Shown: positions 12,828 to 23,515, numbered from the stretch's first letter. The stretch: DNA of 64,000 nucleotides from Rapana venosa (GCA_028751875.1 CM054145.1:51106856-51170855); one strand, 5' to 3'. Program-made: numbers and translations. The notes: a model not told the origin generated them from the sequence alone.

Positions 12828-12969
12828 TTAGTGAAAGATGGTGGTGAAGACGGTGGTCAGGACCAAGGTCAGGAGGACGGACGGAGGAGTGGTGCCGACA
12901 GCGTCGTTGCCTCGCTGCGCCGCCACCACGGGCCGAAAAGCTTCATCCTCCTTCCCCTCAAATATCTTC
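12828..12969 (-). CDS. Exon 5 (last) of MOLO1-like gene: linker and hydrophobic C-terminus
   Basis: The acceptor accatcacag ends at 12970. Its first base completes an ATG codon begun in exon 4, and the frame runs to TAA at 12830-12828. It encodes [30 protein letters not shown] and a hydrophobic tail ending in H. The small residues G-N-D-A-V-G before the hydrophobic stretch would suit a GPI attachment (omega) site, but no residue can be assigned by eye. Confidence 0.8.
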
Positions 12970-15900
12970 CTGTGATGGTCATACCATGAAGAGTTAGTTC
13001 ACACTGGCCACACAGACACGTATCATAAATTAAAATTTGTTGGGTTTTGGGGGTGGGTGGGGTTTTTTTCTTTACAGCAGGAATCAAGTTCAGAAGGATA
13101 CACTTGAACAAGAGCATTCGATAGGTTTGTAAAATCACTACTGTTTTATTCTGACTCTTCATGTTCTAAACTGTAGTTTCTGTTAACAATTACACATTAC
13201 TCCGTTATGTGGATAACGGAAAATATGGAGAAAAAAAACAAACACCACCTGAGAGCTGCCATTCTTGATTTTACCTTCATCCTATAAATTTAACTGGTGA
13301 ATGACCTTACTTTTTCATTTTCAACAAAAATAGCTACCTAATCAATCTAACATTCAGAGCTTATAAAAAGCACAATTTTCAGCCCGCTGTATATCACACG
13401 ATCACTTGTCCTTTATGATGTGAAACATGATGGAGACTGAAGACTTTTTTTCCGGTACTGCTAATAAATACTGCTGATAGGCTTTAGTTTTCTTCATCGC
13501 TTGTTCTAGCGCATGTTTTCATGTTTTCTATTCTGTCTTTTTCATTTTCTTCTCAGTCATTTAAAAATCCTGAATGCCAAATCTCTCTGAAATCATTTCC
13601 CATTATGCCACATAATGGTGCAGAAATAGTTACAGACCTAAATCCTAGAAATATAAAAATAAATTGAAAAAAATACAGAATCACCTGTGTGACTGGTCAC
13701 GAGTGAAACCAACAACAAAAACTGAACACAAATATGCTCCCTAGGAACTTGAACTCAGTGGTTTGCTTGAGATGCTGTCCATTGGTGGTGATCTACAGTG
13801 AGAATGCTCTACTGATACCACCTGTCATACCAGTCCTCTTCTCCATGCATTGCTGGTCACACTGCTGTTCAGGCTGTCTGTCTGTATTTATTTATTTATT
13901 CTTTTATATCGAGGATAATGGAATAAACACTTATGTGCTTTTTCACATCCAGTCCCTGTGTGTATGTGGATTTGTAAATTTTGTCATCCGTTCCCACCGG
14001 CACACAATGGCCTACTCTTACGAAAAGCGGAACAGGATTTAACGTGTGCGCAAGATGTTCTGCGTGCGCTCGCACACAGGCCTCAGTTTATAGTCTCATC
14101 CGAAAGACTTCTGTATGGGTAAGCAGCAGTTCTTAGCCCCCTGTTGTTGTTGTTTTTTTTAATCCAAGCTTACTTATAAAAGCTGAAAACTGCCAGAAGT
14201 GCAGGAAGCTGGTTGTGTGTGCAATGCACACTGAAGATACGAGTTCGATCCACCCTCAAGTGCTCCCATTCTTTGCATGCATCTTCAGTGGTGCCTTAAT
14301 AGTCTACTAGACTACAGGACAGGTGAGGTGAGGCGAGGTGATGTGAGAGAGGGAGGTTTATTCAGGGTGCTCTGGTCTTCTCAGCAAACAGCAGCAGCTC
14401 ATTCTGAACCTCAATGACAAATAACCTTTCCCCAAGCCTTTTCCCCTTTGACATTCAGTCCCTCCCCCTGTCTTGTTTTACATACCATCTCCCATCACTG
14501 TTCCTTTTGACTTTAGTTAGTTATTTTATACCACTAAAAGTCATGGCAGATTTCTCAGTGTGAAATTCGGGCTGTTCTCCCTGGGGAGAGCATGTCTCCC
14601 ATTATTTTTTTCTTTTTCCCGTCTGCAGTTGTATTTGTTTCCCTATCAGAGTGACTTTTTTCTACAGAATTTTGCCAGGGGCAACTCTCTTGTTATGATG
14701 GGTTCTTTTACGTGCACTAAATAATTATGTGTCAAACACGGGACCTCGGTTTACTGTTTCATCCGAAAGACTAGCACCCAGACAACCACTCATGGCCTAA
14801 TGGATGGCGGAAAAGTTTCTGGCCTTATCAGGGAATGAACCACCGCACACACTTCTGACCAGGACTTTTCGCTTTCTAGGCAGGTGTGTTACCTCTAGAC
14901 CACCAATCCACTTGCTCCTGCGTTTCCATTCTTTCTTTAATTCTTTCTGACATCGTCCATCTTCCATCAAGAGTATCAGTCACTCCTAGATCACTACAGC
15001 CTCTCTCCCAGAAAGCTTATTATTCTCGGTGACTTTAACTTCCACTTCGACAACCCGTCTTCTCCTGATGTCAAACGTCTTTCTCTTTCTTTGTCCAACC
15101 ACTCTCTTTCACAGCTGGTAACTGAAGCAACACACAGATCAGGACATATCTTAGACTGGCTCATTACAGATGTATCACAAGATTTGGTTTCATCTGTATC
15201 TATCACTGATGAACTACTCTCTGATCATTCTGCTGTTCTTTTCTCCCTCAACATTGCAAAACCTATCAGAAAGAAGAAATGTGTCACCCGTCGCAATCTC
15301 AAGGCTATAGACATTGAAACTTTCTCTGCACAAGCTGCTGAGCGCCTATCACTAACCTCTGACAACACTGACCCCTCGAAACACTACAATACTGTTCTCA
15401 GCCAACTGCTTGATGAGCATGCACCTCCCACTGACCGTCTCCTGCCCGACAGGCCCTGTGCACCATGGTACACCCACGACATCCTGGTTGCAAAGCGCAA
15501 ACGCAGGCAGCTAGAGCGGCAGTGGCGAAAAACAAAAACGGAAATCAACAAACAGCTCTTCCGAAAACAAATCAACAAAGTCAAATCTTTAATTCTATCA
15601 GAAAAAACAAAGTACTACTCTTCTCAAGTTCTTAATGCCACGTCTATGAAATCTCTCTTTTCCCTCACATCTACTCTTCTTGGATCTGTGAAGGCAAGCC
15701 CTCTGCCTTCCATCCACAACCACTCTGAACTTCCTTCTATATTTTCTGCATTCTTTTCTGACAAAATCCGTAACATCCGTTCCAGATTGGATCAGACTCC
15801 TTTCCAGCCTGCAGTTCCTGATCCCCAATTCTCTGGTACTCCTCTCCTTTTCTTTCATCCAACAAGTGAGAAAGAAATTACGACAATTCTGAAAGAAATG

Positions 15901-18900
15901 ACTATAAAATCATGCGACCTAGATCCCATACCTGCTTCTCTTTTTGTACAGTGCCTACCACAACTTATACCCGCTATCACGAAAATAGTGAACTCATCTC
16001 TTGTTTCAGGAAATGTTCCATCATCTCTCAAAACTGCAATAGTTACACCTCTACTCAAAAAGCATGACCTTGACCCTAACATTCTGAAGAATTATAGACC
16101 TGTTTCCAATCTACCTTTCATCTCTAAAGTCCTTGAAAAAGTAGTTCTAAAACAGCTCAATAACCACCTTCTCTGCAACAGTCTTCTTCCTGAGTTTCAG
16201 TCTGCCTATCGCGTCAACCATAGCACTGAAACTACCCTAGTCCATACCCTAAATACACTTCTACTTGCTTCTGACTCGGGGAAAATCTCCCTTCTCACTC
16301 TACTCGACTTATCTGCAGCCTTCGACACTATTGACCATTCAATTCTTCTCTCCCGTCTTCAAAAAACATTCGGTGTTACTGGCACAGCCCTCTCCTGGTT
16401 CAGTTCATACCTCACAGACAGTCGCAGTAAACAAGATACAGTCAATACCTGCCAAACTGGAATGTGGTGTCCCGCAGGGATCAGTTCTCGGCCCTGTTCT
16501 TTTCACTCTCTATACTGCTCCACTATCACATATAATAAACCGTCATCATATCAACCATCACTTTTATGCAGATGACTCTCAGATTCAAAGTAGTGTTACA
16601 CCTGAAAATCTGCCTTCTCTCTTGACAAAGATGGCCTACTGCTTTCAAGATATCCAAAACTGGATGATACAAAACAAGTTACAGTTAAACGCAGATAAAA
16701 CCGAAGCCATGCTTGTAGGGACCAAACACAAACTCTCTTCCATTACAACAATTTCAATAGAACTCGGCAATACATCAGTCCCTCTATCCACTTCCGTGAA
16801 GTATCTAGGTGTCGTTATCGACAACACACTCTCTATGAAAAAATTCATCACCCAGACCTGTCAGTCGTGCTACTATCAATTACGGCGTATTAGTGCAATT
16901 CAAAAGTACCTGTCCACTGATGCAACAGCCAAACTTGTCACTTCTCTCATTCTTTCACGTCTGGACTATTGCAATTCTCTTTTAGCTGGTCTGCCAGCAT
17001 CACCTATCCACCCTCTTCAACGTATACAAAACTCCGCAGCTCAACTAGTTCTCAGAAAGAAAAAATCTGAGCACATTACCCCTCTCTTGCGATCTCTCCA
17101 CTGGCTGCCCGTGCCACAGAGAGTAGATTATAAGATCAGTACCCTCTGTTACAAATGTCTCCACAAAACTGCACCCTCCTACCTATGTGAATGTCTTAAC
17201 CTGTACACTCCTTCACATTCCCTCCGCTCTACTGCAGATACCTTGTGCCTACGAATACCTAGATTCAACCAATCCACTGTTGGCCACCGCTCATTCTCTA
17301 TTTCTGGTCCATCCATCTGGAACAACCTTCCTCTCTCTCTTCGCCAGAAACCTAGTTATGACACTTTTAAATCCAGCCTCAAGACATATTTATTTCAAAC
17401 CTAAGACTTCCCCCCTCCTGTTTCATATCTAACCCATGTTCTATCACCCTGCTAAAGTATACGGCCTGTGCGAGTGTATGTGTGCTTTTGAAAAACATTT
17501 GACTATCGAAATTTTATTTCATAGATTTTGTCTGCATTGCACCATGTTTGTAAATATCTGTTTGTTTAAACTTTTGATTATTTATCATTGATCGCATGAC
17601 TGTGTAAGATTAGGTTGAATGCATGCGCTTTGATTTGTCTTTGCAAGATATAGCGCTATATAAGTTCCATTTATTATTATTATTATTATTATTTAATGCC
17701 TGATTAACCACAAAGAACAAACTGCTGCACAAACCAAATGAAAGAGACTTTTTCACTTACATGTATCGCTCTATCATCTCAAGCAGCCCGTTCCCGATGG
17801 TTTCGTTATCATCGAACAAGTGACGTACGGAAATGCTGATCCTCTTCACGTAGTCGTCTTTCAAAACGGTGCGTGCAAGCGGCAATGTCAGTGTGTACAG
17901 CTGCAAGCAAAGAATAACCATCAGCAACACTTGAGGTTACTTACATTCAACTCATATTTTTTGTTGCATGCACACACACACATGCATGCACACACGCACG
18001 TGCGCACACACACACATGCACGCGCGCACACACATACACACACACTCCTACACACAGACACACACACACATGGGGGAATGGGATAGCCTGGTGGTTAGAG
18101 TGATGCATTTGTGATCTGCTGGCCCGGGTTCGAACCTCCTTCAAGAGGATTTTTCCTTTGAAGTTATCATCAATGCTGACTCCACTCTCCCCAAAAGTCT
18201 TTTGGATGAGACCATAAATCAAGGTCCAGTGTGCGAACGTACGCATAACATCTTGCCACACATTAAAACCTGTTCTGCTTTTTGGAAGAGTAGGCCATTG
18301 TGTGCTGGTGGGAACGGATGACAAAATTGACAAAACTGCACACACATGGGGACTGGATGTAAAAAAAAGCACACGAGTGCTTATTCCATTATCCTCGAAA
18401 TAAAAGAATATTAAAAAAAAATAAATAAATAAACACACACACATCAAAAGAAATACACTGTTTAAAAAGAAAAACATCCCTGTGTACAGTTTGTGGAGCT
18501 GGAAATAAACTGGGGGAACACCTACATGTGAAAGAAAGAAAGAAAAGGGTGAAAAATGAGCAAAGAAAAAAAAGAGATTGTAATCACAAACACAATTGCT
18601 TTCAACTTCTTTATGACTTTGCCTTCTACATCAAATTAATGTTGTATAACATACCGCCCACAGTTTGAAAGTCACGCGGAAAATGCAAAACTTGGTTTTA
18701 ATGTGATGATTTTGATTACAAGAGCCATACTCAAACATCTGACAATCCCCAAAGTCAGAATGCGGCTACCTTCTTGGTGGGCAAAAACCGTCACACGTGT
18801 TTAAATCTCACCAATAGTGAACCATGGATATCTAGCTGAGGAACGGAAATTTTTTTTTTTTTAACCGACATAGCATAATATCCATAATTTACTCTTTTTT

Positions 18901-20728
18901 TCCTTAATTAACTCCCTCAGAGTCAAGGGGGCACCCCACTGAAACTGTCCTGAAGTGTATCTCGAGTACATCCTACCCTTCCCTCTCCAAATTATCATAA
19001 AGTGCATGCTGGGTATGTTGGTCATGTCATCCACATCTTCAGCCACTGATAACTGGCCTATTCTTCCACAAAAGACAGATTCTGAATTTTGAGCAAGCGC
19101 AAAACACGGTTATACATGTGTTGACACTCCTCACCTCAAGTTTACTCTCATTTGCAGGGAAAAGGAGCTCAAAACCATTGTTAACTTAACTCAAGAGGAA
19201 AATCTGTCAAAAGGACATCTACGCTTGATTCTATCCTGGGCTTTTGTCACGAGTGAAGCACTAATCATTCACCACCCCATGTGGACAATGTTACCGTGAA
19301 CAACCCACCCACTCCATAAAAAGAAAACCCCCATACATTTGAAAATAAAATTTGACCTATAAGATCATACTGAAATAAAAACAGTCACATAAGTATACTG
19401 AGATAAACAGTCACACAAGTCTCCAAAAAATGACCACAAAAATTTGTGCCTTAAGAAAAAAAAAAGAATAAAGGAAAATGGGGGAGAGAACTGACCACTC
19501 CATCATATCTGGAGAAGAGGATGAGGACCGACTCGTTGCAGTTTCCGCCCATGGCCCACTTCTGGGTCAGCATGTAGGCGTACATCCGGGCATCCATCAG
19601 CAGGTCCTCAGTGGTGTTGCCCAGCCTGCAGCATCAACACCACACTGCTTCTGTCACTGCTGTACACACAACGCTGATCCTTCTTTCTTTCAGCGTTACT
19701 TGCTGTACATGGCTCTCTCTCAACTTTACAACTCCTTTCTTTCAGTTACTTGCTGTACATGGCTCTATCTCAACTTTACAACTCCTTCTTTCTTTTAGCT
19801 TATGGCGTTACTTTCGATTCAATTCGAACACTTTATACAAACAGAGAAACTCATATGGGCTACAAGCCTTGTATAAAAAATAAAGAGGTAAATTTGAAAA
19901 ACATCCACCACCAAAAAAGAAAACGAAAACAAAACACAATATTGCAAGAGAACATCACTACGCACACATTACAAGACAACACCTATACAAATACCAACAC
20001 CAGCACACCATCATCTCAACAAAAAGAGGAAATCAAGTTGTCAACAAGCCATATAGGTAAAAAAAGGTAAAGGAGTCCCATAACCTATAGGGTCGTACGG
20101 GAGCGAGGCGTCAGAGACCTCACTTCTCTAGGGCCAGCATATTGAGGGCGGCACCCATCTCCTCTCCCTCACTGCTTTACCTTCCTTGACCCTAAAGAGG
20201 GCAGGTACCCATTTACAGCTCGGTGAACTGGGGGAACTGTACTGAAGCCAAGGCGCACAAACGGTCACCCATCCAACTGGTAACCACGCTCGACGCTGCT
20301 TAACTTGGCTGGGGGAAAGCGAGTGCTCCGACCACTGAGCTATCCCGTCCCCTGCACGTCCCCTAACAAGCCATATACCAAGAATAATAATAAACAGAAA
20401 CATTTATCACAGAAAGTAATAAGATTCAATCTTAAAAATCACACACATGCAAGCGTGCATGCACAAACACACAAACACACATGTGCATGCACGCACACAC
20501 ACAGCGTGAACAGACAGGGCAAAACTCACTTCAGGATGCTTTCCATGCGTGGCATCACAGCCACACGGATGACAAAGCCGTGCCTGTTTTGGATGCATTT
20601 GGAACAACCACACCTTGTTTCCAGAAACACCTTCCTGATCAGCTGGTCAATTTTGTCAGCTGCAATGAATAACAATTGAATAACATTTGATCTTTTTATA
20701 CATACACATTCAAATCATATATATATAT

Positions 20729-20795
<67 letters not shown>

Positions 20796-21087
20796 TATAT
20801 CTATAATATTTATACCTGTGTTTGCGCTTGTATACACAAGCACATGCATGTGTGTACACACTCACAAACACACATACCCATGCATACACACATACCCAAG
20901 CACACACACACACACATTCTATTTACTTCTAAAAGTACAATGATCTAACTTTTATACTACCAAAATTCAGAAAAAAGCAAGTGATATTTAGAATTTATTA
21001 TCCTTAAAGCAGAATAAGAAAAATGACTTACTGCCGATCAAGCTGGCTTTAACAGACATCTTTGATTTCTTACAGAGTTTATGCTTG

Positions 21088-21118
<31 letters not shown>

Positions 21119-22285
21119 CACATGTGCATACATTTACATGTGTGTATGAGAGTGAGTGAGTGAGTGTGTGTGTGTCTGTGTGTGCATGCATGCATGCGTG
21201 TGTGCGTATGTGTGTGCATGCAAGCATGCGAGTGTGCTTCTGTATGTCTGCTCATGTCTATTGCAACAGTATGAATGTAAATATTTGAACAAGCGCTTAT
21301 TTACTTAGGATGTGCCTGAACAGAGTGGGAGTGCATGTGTGCATTTCCCTTGTATAAAGATGGGAGCGCATCTGTGCACATGCATGCCTGCTTTTCTTTC
21401 AGAATGGAGGGAGGTGAAATGTATGCTTAACTCATGTTTGCACAGACTGTAGCCTACCTGTTCCTGTCCTGTCTAAAGTAAACAGAGAGAGAAGACGTAC
21501 AAGTTTGATCTACAATAAATCAGATACTTTAAATTTGAAACGTACATGTGTGTGTGTGTGTGTGTATGTGTGTGTGTGAGTGTGTGTGTGTGTTTGTGTG
21601 TGTGTGTGAGTATGTGTGTGTGTGTGCAAATCATACATGCATGCACGCAGTCACACATGTGTGTATGTGTGTAAGCACAAATGCACATGTGTGTGCCTGA
21701 TTGCATGTGTTTGAGTGCTTTGATTTGTTGCTTTACAAGATTCAGCGCTATATAAATTCCATACATTATTATTATTATTATTTGTGTGCGAGTATTGTTT
21801 ATAGCAATCCCTCAAATTTTTTTTAATGCAGAGAAAAAGCAAGCTGTCACAATAATTAAAAATTTTTTTTAAAAAGCACAGAAAATGTAAATAAAAAACC
21901 CTAACAAAACCCTTTCCCCTCGTAATACAGAATGCGGCTACCTTCATTGTGGACAAAACCAGTCGCATTATGCACAACGTCTCACCACTGGTGAACCTTG
22001 AAGCTCTAGCAAAGGCAACAACAACAAAAAATTATAACAAAAATAATAAAAATCCTGTTAACCCTTACACTTCTCCTTGGAAATCAGCTTGTTAGGGTCG
22101 CAGATGTTGGACTTGTTGTAGCGGCCGCACTTGGAGTAGGTGTCGTAGGAGAAGGGGTCGGGGTAGTCGTGGACGCTCCACTGGAACACCTTCCTGTTGT
22201 TCCTGCCTTGCTGCTGGCCCACCACTGCCGGAACGATGACAAGGAGGACGCCCAAGGCCACACACATGATCAGCAGTTTATCCAT
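12828..22285 (-). CDS. MOLO1-family secreted or membrane-anchored protein, five coding exons
   Basis: Five exons on the minus strand (22285-22069, 20659-20530, 19625-19496, 17900-17761, 12969-12828) join into 759 nt, 252 residues plus TAA. Introns begin GT and end AG and every junction keeps frame. Residues 1-24 form a signal peptide ([20 protein letters not shown], then VVGQ). The mature part carries paired cysteines: [13 protein letters not shown] with [11 protein letters not shown], then TRCGCSKC, then [20 protein letters not shown]. That order matches MOLO1 domain proteins, TPM-like ectodomains first known from the nematode modulator of levamisole receptor-1. The last ~16 residues are hydrophobic ([16 protein letters not shown]) with almost nothing after them, which suggests a GPI signal or a short membrane anchor. 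A receptor-modulating role is known only for the nematode protein; here it is inference. The start is the first ATG of the exon and directly precedes the signal peptide. TTTATT at 12372-12377 is the first AATAAA on this strand past the stop. Confidence 0.85.
13885..14118 (-). repeat. SINE group A, head missing
   Basis: The plus strand shows the inverted end tatcgaggataatggaataa, then tgtcatccgttcccaccggc and caagatgttctgcgtgcgct. It stops after gtctcatccgaaagactt. Confidence 0.85.
14515..14912 (-). repeat. SINE group D, near full length
   Basis: The plus strand shows the inverted 3' part agtcatggcagatttctcag, the middle ttgccaggggcaactctctt and gggttcttttacgtgcacta, and a tRNA-like head near 14830-14912. 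It abuts the LINE. Confidence 0.75.
14941..16435 (+). pseudogene. LINE ORF2, N-terminal part: endonuclease C-terminus and RT fingers/palm
   Basis: The open frame continues without a stop from the LINE start at 14941 to about 16432. It covers the end of the endonuclease and RT blocks 1 to 4. After that the frame reads unrelated residues (from [11 protein letters not shown]), while the conserved sequence continues one frame further on. An indel in this copy is the simplest explanation. Confidence 0.85.
16433..17404 (+). pseudogene. LINE ORF2, C-terminal part: RT catalytic core, thumb and C-terminal domain
   Basis: In this frame the sequence continues [31 protein letters not shown], and then the long conserved C-terminal region up to the TAA at 17402-17404. 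The protein is otherwise uninterrupted, which indicates a fairly recent insertion. Confidence 0.85.
17627..17692 (+). repeat. LINE 3' tail module with (ATT)n, native copy
   Basis: The sequence gcgctttgatttgtctttgc is followed by agatatagcgctatataagt and tccatttattatt. This is the 3' end of the intronic LINE and the reference for the eight other copies. Confidence 0.9.
17761..17900 (-). CDS. Exon 4 of MOLO1-like gene
   Basis: The acceptor ctttgcttgcag ends at 17901 and the donor is GTAAGTG from 17760. The exon is 140 nt and encodes [20 protein letters not shown], then [20 protein letters not shown], then EMIERY plus two bases. The 3' end of a LINE lies only about 68 bp into the following intron. 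Confidence 0.85.
17960..18072. repeat. (AC)n/(CG) microsatellite abutting a SINE head
   Basis: Interrupted cacaca and gcgcac units run directly into the head of the group A SINE at 18075. Confidence 0.9.
18075..18435 (+). repeat. SINE group A, full copy
   Basis: The tRNA-like head gggatagcctggtggttaga and B box gggttcgaacctcc are followed by the whole body and an (AAATA)n tail. It lies in intron 3 of the MOLO1-like gene. Confidence 0.9.
18740..18845 (-). repeat. SINE group C fragment
   Basis: Shows agtcagaatgcggctacctt and ggtgggcaaaaaccgtcaca, the inverted end of group C. Confidence 0.75.
19496..19625 (-). CDS. Exon 3 of MOLO1-like gene
   Basis: The acceptor atgctgcag ends at 19626. The exon is 130 nt and encodes [20 protein letters not shown], then [20 protein letters not shown], then DGV. 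The donor is GTCAGT (19495-19490), weaker than the other donors, but it keeps phase 0 with exon 4. W-A-M-G-G-N-C followed by a hydrophobic strand is the conserved core of the domain. Confidence 0.85.
19682..19798. repeat. Two-copy tandem duplication, period about 57 bp
   Basis: The segment gttacttgctgtacatggct, then ctcaactttacaactcc, occurs twice with few differences, in intron 2 of the MOLO1-like gene just upstream of exon 3. Confidence 0.9.
20062..20352 (-). repeat. SINE group B, full copy
   Basis: On the minus strand it starts gacgggatagctcagtggtc and continues with gttaagcagcgtcgagcgtg and gttggatgggtgaccg. It lies in intron 2/3 space of the MOLO1-like gene, about 180 bp from exon 2. 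Confidence 0.85.
20530..20659 (-). CDS. Exon 2 of MOLO1-like gene
   Basis: The acceptor attcattgcag precedes 20659 and the donor GTGAGT follows 20530. The exon is 130 nt and encodes [20 protein letters not shown] and then [20 protein letters not shown]. The C-G-C-S-K-C cluster and the beta-strand GFVIRVAV are the MOLO1/TPM-like hallmarks. The codon at the exon 1/2 junction reads Ser. Confidence 0.85.
20719..20787. repeat. (AT)n microsatellite
   Basis: About 70 bp of nearly pure AT alternation followed by acacac, in intron 1 of the MOLO1-like gene. Confidence 0.95.
21090..21235. repeat. (GT)n/(GAGT)n/(GCAT)n microsatellite cluster
   Basis: A (GT)13 run and related tetranucleotides; intron 1 of the MOLO1-like gene. 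Confidence 0.9.
21545..21675. repeat. (GT)n microsatellite cluster
   Basis: Interrupted gt/gtgt(a)gt runs; intron 1 of the MOLO1-like gene. Confidence 0.9.
21712..21783 (+). repeat. LINE 3' tail module, solo copy
   Basis: The sequence gtgctttgatttgttgcttt is followed by cagcgctatataaattccat and (ATT)n. Confidence 0.9.
21928..22015 (-). repeat. SINE group C fragment
   Basis: Shows agaatgcggctaccttcatt and accactggtgaaccttgaag, inverted. Confidence 0.75.
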
Positions 22286-22355
22286 CGTGTCCTAAGAGGA
22301 GGTGGAGGATGATGTGGTGTTCACTGGTGATGGGGCTAGGCGGGTTTGTTTTGTG
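22069..22355 (-). CDS. Exon 1 (coding) of MOLO1-like gene: signal peptide and first cysteine segment
   Basis: Coding part 22285-22069, 217 nt, ending in phase 1 at the donor GTAAGG (22068-22063). A possible acceptor, tcttttcag on the minus strand, ends at 22356, so the exon may start at 22355 with a 70-nt 5' UTR. In that case at least one non-coding exon lies further upstream (higher coordinates). Confidence 0.8.
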
Positions 22356-22674
22356 CTGAAAAGAATGACGTTAGAATAACATAGGTTTTTATTTATTGGG
22401 TATCGACAGCTTTGTGGAGTTTGTACAATGGGTATGAATCCCTGGACGGTTGTGGTTCTGATAAAACAATATTATATTTTCCCCACACTGGTGACAAAAT
22501 CAAAATTTTTTTTAAAGTGTGTGTGCTTTCTCAAACATATCAAATTTTATCAATGGTTTAAATCAGACTCGCAGTCCCAAAATTTTTTTTTTTATCGTTA
22601 AACACTTAAGTGAAGTCTGGTAAGAGTACACTGCAAGCAAACAATATAATTATCATGCCAGAAGCTCCTGTACA

Positions 22675-22860
22675 GATGGAGAGAGTTAGATCAAAACACA
22701 CACACACACAGGAACACGCACACACACGCATGAACGCACACAGGCACATGCACACACACGCATGAACGCACGCATGTACACACACACACACACACAGGGA
22801 GAGAGAAAGATCAAAACACACATTACACGTACACATACACATGCACAGACACACACACAG
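22675..22860. repeat. (AC)n with agagag interruptions, imperfect tandem repeat
   Basis: The motif gagagagttagatcaaaaca, with close variants, occurs near 22679, 22798 and 22870, separated by AC runs, so the cluster repeats at about 80-120 bp. Confidence 0.8.
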
Positions 22861-22887
22861 AGGTAGAGATAGAGTTAGGTCAACACA

Positions 22888-22975
<88 letters not shown>
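22888..22975. repeat. (AG)n microsatellite
   Basis: About 88 bp of pure GA repeat. Confidence 0.95.
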
Positions 22976-22976
<1 letters not shown>

Positions 22977-23034
22977 AAGTCCAGAAACCAGTTTTGTTAC
23001 TTAACAGGCTGGGGGAGGAAATCTTTAACAGGGT

Positions 23035-23515
23035 CTTTTTTTTTGGTGGTGCCCCCACTCCTCAGCTTGAGCTCCAAGGTTTACCAATGGTGAGATTTTT
23101 CCTATATATATCACAGTTTTTGCCCACCAAGAAGGCAGAGCTCTACATGCGCTTTGATTTGTCATTGCAAGATATAGCGCTATATATAATAAGTTCCATT
23201 TATTAGTATTATTACATTCTGATTTCAGGGTTGTACGCTGGCCATGGTTGTGTTTCTGTAACTCACCAAATGCTGACACGAATTACAGTATCTTCAATGT
23301 GCAATTTTGATCTTCGGCGTGTGAATATATACACAAAGGGAATTAAGGCACTGGCAGGTCTGCACTGGAAGTTGACCTGGGAGATCGCAAAAACTCCCCA
23401 ACCCTATGCCTTAATTCACCAGATGCCAATGACTGAACAAGATTTAAACCCACGACTTCATGGACCTGTGCTGGAATTGAAGTCCACGGTCTTAACCACT
23501 CAGCTATAGTGTCCG
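23035..23515 (+). repeat. SINE group C (head at right), with inserted LINE tail
   Basis: The body starts agctccaaggtttaccaatg. The tRNA-like head, read on the minus strand from about 23515, has agtggttaagaccgtggact. A LINE-tail module lies within at 23148-23217. The element itself is transcribed on the minus strand if the head is its 5' end. Confidence 0.8.
23148..23217 (+). repeat. LINE 3' tail module inside a group C SINE
   Basis: The sequence gcgctttgatttgtcattgc is followed by agatatagcgctatatataa and ttccatttattagtattatt. It is closest to the tail of the intronic LINE. Confidence 0.85.

Larger units (their letters stand above)
14941..17692 (+). mobile_element. CR1/L2-like non-LTR retrotransposon, 5'-truncated, in intron 4 of the MOLO1-like gene
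   Basis: The element begins inside an APE-type endonuclease: an open frame from 14941 reads [13 protein letters not shown] and later [11 protein letters not shown], the GDFN and SDH motifs. The reverse transcriptase follows, with [31 protein letters not shown], then [13 protein letters not shown] and the catalytic YADD at 16565-16576. The C-terminal region ([15 protein letters not shown] to [10 protein letters not shown], stop at 17402-17404) is of the CR1/L2/Rex1 kind. One frame change near 16430 separates the endonuclease/RT start from the rest, so the copy is inactive as it stands. The 3' UTR ends in a conserved tail (about 17627-17675) and an (ATT)n array. The element is antisense to the host gene. 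No clear target-site duplication was found. A group D SINE remnant abuts its 5' end. Confidence 0.9.

Noticed and set aside
15384..16082. Antisense open frames within the LINE
   Set aside because: They mirror the conserved LINE ORF2 on the other strand and have no features of their own.
20230..20310. Possible 5S rRNA gene
   Set aside because: Only the central and 3' part is similar; the 5' half is tRNA-like and the unit is a dispersed repeat.
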